Shown piece after piece: positions 34,428 to 42,714 of a stretch of DNA of 64,000 nucleotides; position 1 is the stretch's first letter, and each line of letters starts with the position of its first letter. Both the position numbers and the translations under genes were made by a program. The DNA lies in assembly GCA_040400085.1 (NCBI GenBank), contig JBBAQX010000020.1:9627-73626 (forward strand), in the 5' to 3' direction. The stretch comes from HNR sp040400085 (GTDB taxonomy: Bacteria > Actinomycetota > Actinomycetes > Actinomycetales > Microbacteriaceae). The notes under the pieces are model-generated. The model saw only the letters and a list, made by a program, of their open reading frames with translations. It was not told where the DNA came from and ran no database searches.

Positions 34428-36556
34428 CTCCAATACTCCAAGTATCACAGTCCGAATGTGGGTTAGTCGCCTGTGCCATGCTTATTCGCTCGCTTGGTGA
34501 CAGCTGTTCTCTTCGGCGATTAAGAGAACAATACGATCCAGGCCGCGATGGAATGTCAGTTCGACATTTATATCAACTACTTAAAGATAACGGATATGAA
34601 ACGAAGGTTCTCCGTGTTCAAGGTAATGGGTATAAAAGTGTTCCGACTCCATATGTCGTGTACTGGGAAAATATTCACTATGTCACGGTGGAGAATGTGA
34701 GTCGGGGAAAGGTAACGATTCTTGATCCTTCCTCGGGTAGACGACGCCTCACCCACGACAAGTTTCAAAAATCTTTTTCTGGACTACTAATTTCAGCTGT
34801 TAGCAAGAAGGATCAATCTAATCCGCAAAAAGATCCTTCACCTTGGACTGTTGTTACACCATTTCTTAAAGCGCGTCCAAAACTCATGGTTTCATTGGTC
34901 TGTTTAGCAGCTACCACGTCGTTAGTGACGATATACCTACCGCAAATACTTTCAGGGACGATTACTAATCTGATCCAGGGTGGCGGAGAATCAGGAACTT
35001 TGCTTTTCTTGCTTGGGGTGCTTGTCGGGTATGTTCTTATTGGGCTGACGAATGCTTTAGTATCTATTTTTGCGGCACTATCTGTTGGTCGAGATATTTC
35101 TGTCAAGACTTTCTCTCATATGTTAAATCTTCCGTATAAATATTTTGCCTTGAGGGCCCGTGGGGATTTACTATACCGGCTTCATACAACCCAGCAGCTT
35201 GAACAACTATTGACGGGCGAATTAGCGAGAGGCGTATCCGCTCTATTGGTCGTTGTGGCGGCGGGCGCAACTTTGCTAATCAAGTCACCTCCGCTGGGCG
35301 GAGTCGCTCTCGCCATTTTTTTCGTACTACTTATTGGTTTGAGTTACGCCAAGCGAAACAGCGGTCAGTGGGCGGACATGGAGGCGCAGCATGAGTCCAT
35401 GGCAAACTCGATCCAGGTCGACAGTATTTCTACGATTACCCTTGTGAAAACGACGGGACTTGAACAAGTCACCGTGGATTCATGGAAGCGATCTTACGAT
35501 GCGGCTTTGGTTTGGCGGCGACGGCGCTCGTTCTTGGACGGGGGTGTGCAGACTTTGGTTGGTTTTATTCAATCGTTCTCGCCTTTAGTCCTCACGATTC
35601 TGGCGTTGGCAGGAACTTTAGGTCCGCGCATGGAGCCTGGAGACGCGCTTGCCCTCCAAATGCTTAGTGCGGCATTTTTTGCGCAGATTACGGTGATGGG
35701 GCAGCTGGCTACGCGCGTCGGTGAAGCTTCAGCCGCAGTAAGTCGGCTTGAAGATATTTTACGCACCCCTTCAGACCAGACATTTGTTAGCGGAAAGCAG
35801 AAGACCGTTGGTCAGCGAATCACAATGTCAGATGTGGTTTATGGGTATAGCAATCTCAACGAGCCTGTGGTGCGGGATATCTCAATCTCCTGTGAGAGTG
35901 GAGCAAAAGTAGCTATTGTCGGGCCTTCAGGCTCTGGAAAATCAACCTTAGCCAAGCTGTTAGTAGGTCTTATCACGCCGCAGAGCGGGGTAATAAGTTT
36001 TGACGGAGTTCCTTTGAGTAACCATGATCGTATGAGTTTCCGAAGTCAAGTAACTTATGTAGAACAGGAACCGAGTTTACGCAATGCCTCTATTCAAGAC
36101 AACATCAGATGGGGACGTTCGGGGCTGACTAGAGAGGATATCGTTCACGCCGCCAAAAAGTCAGGTATACACGACGCTATTTCAGCGATGCCCATGGGTT
36201 ACGAAACTCTGGTAACTCAGAACGGTGCCAACTTATCCGGCGGTGAGCGCCAACGGGTCGCATTAGCACGGGCTTTAGCGGTAGACCCTAAAGTGATTGT
36301 TTTGGACGAATCTACGAGTGCTTTGGACAGGAATGTCGAGCGACAGGTAATGGAATCTTTGCGCAGATCATTTGCAACTCGAATCGTGATTGCGCATCGT
36401 TTAGAGACAATCCGTGATAGTGATCAGATTTATGTACTTGACAATGGGCGTGTAATTGCATCAGGAATCCATGAGAATTTGCTCAACGAGTGTGACCTTT
36501 ACGCGAAGATGTACAAAAAAGAGCTAAGTGCAGAACCAGATTTCGAAAGGATTTGA
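34412..36556 (+). CDS. lanT: LanT: C39 peptidase-containing ABC exporter
   Basis: 714 residues, GTG start inside the lanM end. Residues 1-130 are the C39 bacteriocin-processing peptidase with Cys16 in QSECGLVACAML, the active His in ENIHYVTVE and Asp in TILDPSSG. Then come six membrane helices (about 155-430) and an ATPase domain: GPSGSGKSTL, LSGGERQRVALARALA, VIVLDESTSALD. It removes the leader after the double glycine and exports the mature peptide. All catalytic residues are present. Overlaps lanF by four bases. Confidence 0.95.
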   Translation: MVRRITPILQVSQSECGLVACAMLIRSLGDSCSLRRLREQYDPGRDGMSVRHLYQLLKDNGYETKVLRVQGNGYKSVPTPYVVYWENIHYVTVENVSRGKVTILDPSSGRRRLTHDKFQKSFSGLLISAVSKKDQSNPQKDPSPWTVVTPFLKARPKLMVSLVCLAATTSLVTIYLPQILSGTITNLIQGGGESGTLLFLLGVLVGYVLIGLTNALVSIFAALSVGRDISVKTFSHMLNLPYKYFALRARGDLLYRLHTTQQLEQLLTGELARGVSALLVVVAAGATLLIKSPPLGGVALAIFFVLLIGLSYAKRNSGQWADMEAQHESMANSIQVDSISTITLVKTTGLEQVTVDSWKRSYDAALVWRRRRSFLDGGVQTLVGFIQSFSPLVLTILALAGTLGPRMEPGDALALQMLSAAFFAQITVMGQLATRVGEASAAVSRLEDILRTPSDQTFVSGKQKTVGQRITMSDVVYGYSNLNEPVVRDISISCESGAKVAIVGPSGSGKSTLAKLLVGLITPQSGVISFDGVPLSNHDRMSFRSQVTYVEQEPSLRNASIQDNIRWGRSGLTREDIVHAAKKSGIHDAISAMPMGYETLVTQNGANLSGGERQRVALARALAVDPKVIVLDESTSALDRNVERQVMESLRRSFATRIVIAHRLETIRDSDQIYVLDNGRVIASGIHENLLNECDLYAKMYKKELSAEPDFERI

Positions 36557-37449
36557 GTTTATTGATTGAGGTTAGAGGCGTTTCAAAGTCTTATGGAGGG
36601 GTAAAGGCTGTTCAGGATGTGTCATTTATTGCGCGTGACGGCCGAGTAACCGGATTTCTTGGCCCTAACGGTGCGGGAAAATCAACAACGATGAGGATGA
36701 TATCAGGAATTGAACGCCCCGATTCAGGGCAATGTTTAGTCTCGGGGTCTTCTCCTTCCTCTCTACCCAATCCTTCGGGTGTTTTCGGGGTCCTCCTTGA
36801 CGGACAAGGAGCAATTCCTGGGATGCGAGCCAGAGATTACTTGCTATCAGTCGCTGTCGCATGTGGCGTCTCAAAGTCGCGTGTCAACGAACTTCTAGCG
36901 TTAGTAGGACTTGCCAGTTTGGCCCACAGGAGGGTTGGCACATACTCCCTCGGTATGAAGCAACGGTTAGGCCTTGCGGTAGCACTTCTTGGTGATCCGT
37001 CTCACCTAATCCTGGATGAACCTATCAATGGTCTTGACCCGGATGGCGTCATATGGATTCGGAACCTGCTTCGGGATCTTGCTGCTGAAGGACGCTGTGT
37101 CTTCCTTTCCTCTCACCTAATGTCTGAATTGGAACAATGCGTTGACGATCTTGTTATCATTAACGATTCCCGCCTACTTCGATGCGGGTCCTTGGACTCG
37201 ATTGTTAACAACGACCAGGCAGCGGTCCACGTTGAGAGTAATAACAACCTGAGACTCGCAGCAGCACTATCAAATGCCGGGGGGTCTGTGCTCATCGAAG
37301 GCAACCAGCTTCGAGTCAGAGAGCTTGATGGCGGGAGAATCGGTGCGATTGCCTATGAATCCGGCGTGCTACTCAGCCTCCTTACACCTGAGCGGTTCGG
37401 GCTTGAGTCGGCGTATCTTTCAATCGTCAAAAGTGAAGAGGTTGAGTGA
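36553..37449 (+). CDS. lanF: ABC transporter ATP-binding protein, probable lanthipeptide immunity (LanF)
   Basis: 298 residues, TTG start overlapping the lanT stop. Complete ATPase motifs: GPNGAGKSTTMRM, signature YSLGMKQRLGLA, Walker B HLILDEPINGLDPDG, switch His in SSHLMSE. The Q-loop area (GVLLDGQGAIPG) looks like that of actinobacterial antibiotic-efflux ATPases. With the next gene it would expel the peptide from the producer's membrane, the LanFE(G) role in self-protection. Function is inferred from operon position. Confidence 0.85.
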   Translation: MSLLIEVRGVSKSYGGVKAVQDVSFIARDGRVTGFLGPNGAGKSTTMRMISGIERPDSGQCLVSGSSPSSLPNPSGVFGVLLDGQGAIPGMRARDYLLSVAVACGVSKSRVNELLALVGLASLAHRRVGTYSLGMKQRLGLAVALLGDPSHLILDEPINGLDPDGVIWIRNLLRDLAAEGRCVFLSSHLMSELEQCVDDLVIINDSRLLRCGSLDSIVNNDQAAVHVESNNNLRLAAALSNAGGSVLIEGNQLRVRELDGGRIGAIAYESGVLLSLLTPERFGLESAYLSIVKSEEVE

Positions 37450-38237
37450 TGCGCTCTTTAAAGTCGGTCTCCATAAGAGGAATGCTTCAGTCCCAATTTA
37501 TTCAGATGACTCGCCAAAGAGGTATCCTGTTTGGCATGGTTGGTGCCACGTTGCTTCTAATGGCAATCGGCGCACTAGCTGCACAAGGCATAGCGTCTTC
37601 AGTAGTATCCGGAACTTTTGAAATATCTCCGCAACAGATTCGAGAAATACCTAGCTTTGGCTTTGTTTTCGCTCAACTTTTGCTGGGTTCAGCATCTATC
37701 CTTCTCGTTACAACCGAGTGGTCCTCCGGAGCAATCATCACGTCAATTGCAACTACGCAGCGCAAATCGGGCATCCTGTTATCAAAGGCTACGGTCGCTA
37801 TCGCCTTTTCCGCATTGAGTGTGTTAATCGGCGGGCTCTTGACTCTGATTGTTTCCAACGTGTTACTGCAGAGCGCCGCCCGTTCTATCGATATACAGGA
37901 TGGGCTGGTGCGGAGAGAGCTGATTGGGTTGGTCTCTGCGGGCGTATTCACATCAATAATTGCGGTGGGACTTGCTTTCCTGATCAGAAAGACTGCCATG
38001 GCTCTTATTGCCTATATCGCGCTAACTATCGTTACCCCTATCGCCTTCGGGATGTTTCCCACGGATTTTATGCAGCGCGTTTCTGCTCATCTGCCTCTCA
38101 ATGCCTCCGGGTACATGATGACCACCGGGGATGTTCCAGAGCTGGGGCTACCTGTTACCTATGCGTATATAACCATGGCTGCCTGGGCTCTCGTCTCCTT
38201 GGCGGCAGGATGGTGGCGAATGGTTCGGACAGATTAA
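37449..38237 (+). CDS. lanE: ABC-2 type permease, probable lanthipeptide immunity (LanE)
   Basis: 262 residues; the ATG overlaps the lanF stop (TGATG), so translation is coupled. Six hydrophobic helices, with a short cytoplasmic N-terminus and a large first loop (IASSVVSGTFEISPQQ). It has the drug-exporter pattern LLVTTEWSSGAIITSIATTQ between helices 2 and 3. It forms the membrane part of the LanF exporter. No second permease (LanG) is present. It is the last gene of the cluster. Confidence 0.82.
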   Translation: MRSLKSVSIRGMLQSQFIQMTRQRGILFGMVGATLLLMAIGALAAQGIASSVVSGTFEISPQQIREIPSFGFVFAQLLLGSASILLVTTEWSSGAIITSIATTQRKSGILLSKATVAIAFSALSVLIGGLLTLIVSNVLLQSAARSIDIQDGLVRRELIGLVSAGVFTSIIAVGLAFLIRKTAMALIAYIALTIVTPIAFGMFPTDFMQRVSAHLPLNASGYMMTTGDVPELGLPVTYAYITMAAWALVSLAAGWWRMVRTD

Positions 38238-38706
38238 CTCTGCATCCTTGTTCTGTACTCAGAATCCTGGGGGTGAAGGCAGATTGGTATGGTGCCTTTG
38301 TGGTGGTGGTCATGCTGACTCGACCGTCGACCGTATCGTGCTCTGCTCGACCTTGCTAGAAACAGAAGAGACGAACATGCGCGCATACCCCGCGCGTCAA
38401 GCGTAATTGGTTGGTGGTGAGCATTGATCTTGCGGGGGTCAGTGCTCGCCAACAACACCCGCGGTGCCCAGCTGCACTAGCAAGTGTTGCTCAAGCCTGA
38501 AAGCGACGTTGCTTGCGGCTTCGAACACTCAAGAGATTTAATGACTGTTTTCATCCAGTTGCGATGTGATTAACGTGTCAATGCAACCTCGTGTCTAGCA
38601 TTTACATGTTAGGAGAAATGGCAACGCCCTTAGTTGACGCGTGATATTGCGGCCAACATCCGATCTATTGAGGTTTTTTGGGGCGTAATGGCCCGGCATG
38701 TGGAGC
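38238..38706. other. Intergenic region: right junction of the lanthipeptide island
   Basis: About 470 bases without a supported gene. An inverted repeat at 38411-38457 has 14-base arms with two mismatches (left arm GTTGGTGGTGAGCA). A single-mismatch copy of the fucose operator (ACATCCGATCT) is at 38656-38666. A ribosome-site-like GGAG followed by a nine-codon frame near 38611-38640 is probably not a gene. Confidence 0.5.
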
Positions 38707-38738
38707 TTGACAGAACATACATCGGATGTTTATGCTCG
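38707..38738 (+). promoter_or_regulatory. Promoter/operator of the fuconate dehydratase operon (right copy of the 27-bp repeat)
   Basis: TTGACA (38709-38714) with an 18-base spacer leads to TATGCT (38733-38738). The palindrome ACATCGGATGT (38721-38731) fills the spacer. The first 27 bases repeat exactly at 30617-30643. Confidence 0.75.
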
Positions 38739-38806
38739 CCTAAGACCCTTCTGGTCACGTCAACGCAGACTGACGTAACGCAGACCGGAACACTAAGGAG
38801 ACGCCT

Positions 38807-40084
38807 GTGAGCACCGTTATCGCGCTGGAAACCAGCGACGTCCGCTTTCCCACCTCGATGTCGCTCGACGGCTCGGACGCGATGAACCCAGACCCCGATT
38901 ACTCCGCGGCCTACGTTCGCATCGTCACGGACGCGAAAGACGGCCTCGTCGGCCACGGCTTCGTGTTCACCATCGGACGGGGAAACGACGTGCAGGTCGC
39001 TGCGATCCGGGCGCTCGAGGATCACATCGTCGGCAAGAACGTTGAGCACCTGCTCGATAACATGGGCGAGACCTGGAGCAGCATGGTCGGCGACTCCCAG
39101 CTGCGCTGGCTCGGCCCGGAAAAGGGCGTGATGCATATGGCTATCGGCGCCGTGATCAACGCGCTCTGGGATCTCAAGGCCAAGCGGGCCGGGCTCCCGC
39201 TGTGGCAGCTCCTCAGTCGGATGACGCCGGAACAGATCGTGGAGCTTATCGACTTTAGGTACCTGACGGATGCGATGACGCCAGAGGATGCGCTGAGCAT
39301 CCTCCGTCGAGCCCAACCGGGCCGCGCCGAACGCGAGCAACTCCTGCTGCAGAACGGCTACCCCGCCTACACGACGACCCCCGGCTGGCTCGGCTACAGT
39401 GACGAGAAGCTCGCGCGCCTCTCGCGGGAAGCAGTCGAGGAGGGCTTCGGCATGATCAAGCTCAAGGTCGGCGGCAACCTCGAGGACGATATCCGACGGA
39501 TGCGCATCGCGCGCGAAACCGTCGGACCCGACATCAGGATCGGCACCGACGCGAACCAGCGCTGGGGCGTGGCCGAGGCGATCGAGTGGATGAGCCACCT
39601 CGCCGAGTTCGACGTGGCCTGGATCGAGGAACCCACCAGCCCCGACGATATCCTCGCCCACGCGGCCATCGCGCGCGGGGTCGCGCCAATCCCCGTCGCG
39701 ACGGGCGAACACATGCAGAACCGCATTATGTTCAAGCAATTTCTGCAGGCCGACGCGCTCCAGGTCTTGCAGATCGACGCAACCAGGGTCGCGGGCGTGA
39801 ACGAAAACATTGCTATCCTGCTTCTGGCCGCTAAGTTCGGAGTTCCGGTCTGCCCCCACGCGGGCGGCGTCGGCCTCTGCGAGGCGGTGCAGCACCTGTC
39901 AATGTTCGACTATGTGGCCGTTTCCGGCGAAGTGGAGGGACGCGTGATCGAGTACGTCGACCACCTGCACGAGCACTTCGTGACACCGACCGACGTGCAC
40001 GGCGGCGCGTATTGGCCGCCGCTCGCGCCCGGCGCCGGCACCGAGATGCTCGACTCCAGCCGGGCAGAATTCGGGTACGAATGA
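38807..40084 (+). CDS. L-fuconate dehydratase (enolase superfamily)
   Basis: 425 residues, GTG start with AAGGAG seven bases upstream. Enolase-superfamily barrel: base Lys in KLKVGG, metal ligands in GTDANQRW, WIEEPTSPDD and TGEHMQNR, and the catalytic His in CPHAGGVGLCE. The DFRYLTDAMTPEDALSIL segment is typical of L-fuconate dehydratases. It converts L-fuconate to 2-keto-3-deoxy-L-fuconate. First gene of an operon with the reductase and lactonase. The upstream promoter was separated from the divergent FAH/SDR genes by the lanthipeptide island. Confidence 0.92.
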   Translation: MSTVIALETSDVRFPTSMSLDGSDAMNPDPDYSAAYVRIVTDAKDGLVGHGFVFTIGRGNDVQVAAIRALEDHIVGKNVEHLLDNMGETWSSMVGDSQLRWLGPEKGVMHMAIGAVINALWDLKAKRAGLPLWQLLSRMTPEQIVELIDFRYLTDAMTPEDALSILRRAQPGRAEREQLLLQNGYPAYTTTPGWLGYSDEKLARLSREAVEEGFGMIKLKVGGNLEDDIRRMRIARETVGPDIRIGTDANQRWGVAEAIEWMSHLAEFDVAWIEEPTSPDDILAHAAIARGVAPIPVATGEHMQNRIMFKQFLQADALQVLQIDATRVAGVNENIAILLLAAKFGVPVCPHAGGVGLCEAVQHLSMFDYVAVSGEVEGRVIEYVDHLHEHFVTPTDVHGGAYWPPLAPGAGTEMLDSSRAEFGYE

Positions 40085-41076
40085 GCCAGAAGATAACGCC
40101 GTTGACTCTGCCACCGCTGCAATTGCCCCCGCTCGGCTACGGTGCAGCGAACGTCGGCAACCTCTACAAGGCCCTCACTGACGAACAGGCCTGGCTGGTC
40201 TTGGAGGCCGCCTGGGATTCCGGCATCCGCTATTTCGATACGGCCCCGCACTACGGCCTGGGCCTCTCGGAGCGCAGGCTCGGGGCGTTCCTGCACACCA
40301 AGCCGCGCGACGAATACGTGCTCTCGACCAAGGTTGGGCGCCTGCTGCGGCCGAACCCTGAGGGCGCGGGCCAGCTCGATATGGAGAATAACTTCGTGGT
40401 GCCCACGGATGTGAAGCGGGTGTGGGATTTCTCAGGCCACGGCATCCGTCAATCGATGCAGGAATCCTGCGAGCGCATGGGCCTCGACCGCATCGACATC
40501 CTGTACCTGCACGATCCCGAGCGCGCGGACGTGCCCGAACCGTTCGAGCGGCGGCTCGACACCGCGCTCGAGGGGCTCGTTGGCCTGCGCGAGGAGGGCC
40601 TGGTGCGCGCCGTTGGCGTTGGATCGATGGTGACGGATGCCCTGCTCGCCTCCGCCCAAACCGGTCACGTCGATCTGCTCATGGTCGCCGGCCGCTACAC
40701 GCTCGCCGAACAGCCAGCGTTGGCCAAGGTCATCCCCGCCTGCCGCGAGCACGGGATCGGAATCGTGAACGCGTCGGTGTTCAACTCGGGACTGCTCGCG
40801 CGGGATAACCCCTCCGCCGATGCCCGCTACGAATACGGCGAGGTTCCGGCCGACGTGTTTGCGCGGGTGCTCGCGATCGCGGAGGTGTGCCGCGAGTTCG
40901 ACGTGCCGCTGCCCGTAGCCGCCCTGCACTTTGCGGCGCGAAACGATGCGGTGCGCAGCGTCGTGGTCGGGTCGAGCCGCCCAGAACAGCTGCGCGAGAA
41001 CGCGAGCCGCATGGCCGCCGAGGTGCCCGAGGAACTGTGGGCCGAGTTGGCCGATCGGGGGTTGATCCCGTCGTGA
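40081..41076 (+). CDS. Aldo/keto reductase, probable L-fucose dehydrogenase
   Basis: 331 residues, ATG overlapping the dehydratase stop by four bases. Family features are the Asp-Tyr region RYFDTAPHYGLGLSERRLG, catalytic Lys in LSTKVGRLL, and His in DILYLHDPE, followed by the NADP-binding tail VVVGSSRPEQL. It probably oxidises L-fucose to L-fucono-lactone, as AKR-type L-fucose (D-threo-aldose 1-) dehydrogenases do. The substrate is inferred from its position between dehydratase and lactonase. Confidence 0.88.
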   Translation: MSQKITPLTLPPLQLPPLGYGAANVGNLYKALTDEQAWLVLEAAWDSGIRYFDTAPHYGLGLSERRLGAFLHTKPRDEYVLSTKVGRLLRPNPEGAGQLDMENNFVVPTDVKRVWDFSGHGIRQSMQESCERMGLDRIDILYLHDPERADVPEPFERRLDTALEGLVGLREEGLVRAVGVGSMVTDALLASAQTGHVDLLMVAGRYTLAEQPALAKVIPACREHGIGIVNASVFNSGLLARDNPSADARYEYGEVPADVFARVLAIAEVCREFDVPLPVAALHFAARNDAVRSVVVGSSRPEQLRENASRMAAEVPEELWAELADRGLIPS

Positions 41077-41987
41077 GCCAGTTATCCCGAATCGACTCGC
41101 ACCTCCACCTCTGGGATCTTGCCGTGAGCGAGTACTCGTGGCTGACCCCCGCGCTTGGCCGCTTATACGACACGTTTACACCGGAGCAGGCAGCCGCCGA
41201 GCTTCGCGCGAACGGGGTTGGCGGTGCCGTTCTGGTGCAGGCCGAGGACTCGCTTGCCGACACGCAATACCTGCTCGACATCGCCCAGGCCCATCCGTGG
41301 GTGCTCGGCGTCGTCGGCTGGATCGACCTCGCACGCCCCGCCGAGGCCCGCACGCAGCTGGAGCGCTGGCGGGAGCACCCCGCGTTCTGCGGCGTCCGGC
41401 ACTTGATCAACGACGACCCGCGCGCGGACTTCCTCGACCTGCCCGAGGTGCGGGAGTCGCTGTCGCTCCTCATCGATTGCGGGATGCCGTTCGACATTCA
41501 CGACGCCTGGCCGCGTCACCTGGCGCAGGCTACTCGCCTGGCGTCCGAGCTTCCCGGCCTCACCGTGGTTCTTGACCACCTGGGCAAGCCGCCGCGAGGT
41601 GATGGGGTTGAGGCTGGTGGAGCCGGGAGTGCTGGTGTCGCTGGCGCCGACCGCGAGCCAATGGTTCGCTGGGCCGCCGAGCTGCGTGAGTTCGCGGCGC
41701 GACCGAACACGGTGGTGAAGCTTTCCGGACTGGCTGTTGCCGGGCATCCGTTCAATCGAGCCGCATTGCAGGAATGCTTCGACGTGGCGCTAGAGGCTTT
41801 CGGCCCCGACCGCATGATGTACGGGGGCGACTGGCCGGTGGCTCCGGACGGGTACGGGCAGACGTTGGCCGTCCTTGAGGAACTGATCGGGGAACTGTCG
41901 CGGGGCGAGCAGGATGCGGTTCTGGGGGGAACCGCGTCCTCTGTGTACGGGCTGGGTGCTCGCCCCGCAGATCGGCCCAGGGAGTAG
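41073..41987 (+). CDS. Amidohydrolase family lactonase, probable L-fucono-lactonase
   Basis: 304 residues, GTG overlapping the reductase stop. Amidohydrolase-2 fold: metal-site HLHLWD near the N-terminus, GVRHLIN, LDHLGKPP and the final Asp in MYGGDWPVA. Enzymes of this family open L-fucono-1,5-lactone to L-fuconate. The neighbouring dehydratase and dehydrogenase strongly favour that role. Residues about 170-195 hold a Gly/Ala-rich insertion (GVEAGGAGSAGVAGADRE), probably a surface loop. Confidence 0.88.
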   Translation: MSQLSRIDSHLHLWDLAVSEYSWLTPALGRLYDTFTPEQAAAELRANGVGGAVLVQAEDSLADTQYLLDIAQAHPWVLGVVGWIDLARPAEARTQLERWREHPAFCGVRHLINDDPRADFLDLPEVRESLSLLIDCGMPFDIHDAWPRHLAQATRLASELPGLTVVLDHLGKPPRGDGVEAGGAGSAGVAGADREPMVRWAAELREFAARPNTVVKLSGLAVAGHPFNRAALQECFDVALEAFGPDRMMYGGDWPVAPDGYGQTLAVLEELIGELSRGEQDAVLGGTASSVYGLGARPADRPRE

Positions 41988-41990
41988 GTT

Positions 41991-42080
41991 TCGGCCCGGC
42001 GTGGCTGGCCCGGCCCGTGTTCTGTGCCGGGCCTAACCGTACAGGCTGGGCCGAACCCTACAGGCTGGGCCGAAACCGTT
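41991..42080. repeat. Intergenic repeat cluster 5
   Basis: Contains the hairpin GGCCCG-N10-CGGGCC with loop TGTTCTGTGC, shared with 49150 and 50391. Two tandem copies of a CAGGCTGGGCCGAA-type unit follow. It sits between the lactonase stop and the fucU promoter, where it might also act as a terminator. Confidence 0.7.
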
Positions 42081-42105
42081 ACCCACGTTCAACGACCCTG
42101 CACAT

Positions 42106-42175
42106 ACGTCCGATGTCTAACCGTTATAAACATCGGACGTTTCGGGTTGACAGCGACAATGTCTCGGAATAGCAT
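42106..42175 (+). promoter_or_regulatory. Promoter and paired operators of the fucU-ABC operon
   Basis: ACGTCCGATGT (42106-42116) and ACATCGGACGT (42130-42140) form a perfect 11-bp inverted repeat with a 13-base spacer. Directly after come TTGACA (42147-42152), 17 bases and TAGCAT (42170-42175). The operator core is the same as at 30631 and 38721. Confidence 0.75.
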
Positions 42176-42210
42176 TGCGTAAATAACCAAACTCAAGGAA
42201 GAGGAGAACT

Positions 42211-42714
42211 GTGCTCACTGGAATACATCCGATCTTAACGGGTGAAATTCTGCTGCATCTGGATCAGATGGGGCACTCGGATGCGGTCGTAATCGCGGAC
42301 GCGCACTTTCCCACACATCGACTCGGAGCACGGGCCATCACCGTGCCGATGCTCACAACATCCGAGGTCGTCGCCGCAATTCGTACCGTATTTCCGCTCG
42401 ACTCCAGCCCGGCGTTGGACCTCATGGCGAGCGCAGACGGAACCGTCCTCGACGTTCAGCGCGAGCTAATCGCGGCAGCCCACACGACGGCGGATGACGT
42501 GCGCTACTTCGAACGCTTCGACTACTACGACCTGGCCGAACGCTCCTACCTCGTGATCCGCACGGGGGAGACCCGCACCTACGCAAACGCGCTGCTGCGG
42601 AAGGGGCTCGTCGGGCCGTATAACCCAGGGTCGTATAACCCAGCGCCGAACGCACCGGCGTCGGACGCCGCAGGTCAGTACGCACCCGCAAGCGCGGATG
42701 GAGCCACCGCATGA
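42211..42714 (+). CDS. fucU: RbsD/FucU family mutarotase, probable L-fucose mutarotase
   Basis: 167 residues, GTG start after GAGGAG. Family motifs: HPILTGEILLHLDQMGHSD, VIADAHFPTH, and the C-terminal ERSYLVIRTGETRTYANALL. It interconverts the alpha and beta forms of a pyranose, here probably L-fucose, feeding the dehydrogenase. The last 30 residues are an unusual Pro/Ala/Asn-rich tail with a near repeat (GPYNPGSYNPAPNAPASD), likely disordered. Overlaps the ATPase gene by four bases. Confidence 0.88.
   Translation: MLTGIHPILTGEILLHLDQMGHSDAVVIADAHFPTHRLGARAITVPMLTTSEVVAAIRTVFPLDSSPALDLMASADGTVLDVQRELIAAAHTTADDVRYFERFDYYDLAERSYLVIRTGETRTYANALLRKGLVGPYNPGSYNPAPNAPASDAAGQYAPASADGATA

Noticed and set aside
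38238..38706. Possible transposase or integrase remnant at the right end of the lanthipeptide island
   Set aside because: No frame in this stretch showed a recognisable recombinase motif.
38630..39895. A 421-codon frame antisense to fuconate dehydratase
   Set aside because: Runs through the promoter/operator and opposite a strongly supported enzyme gene.
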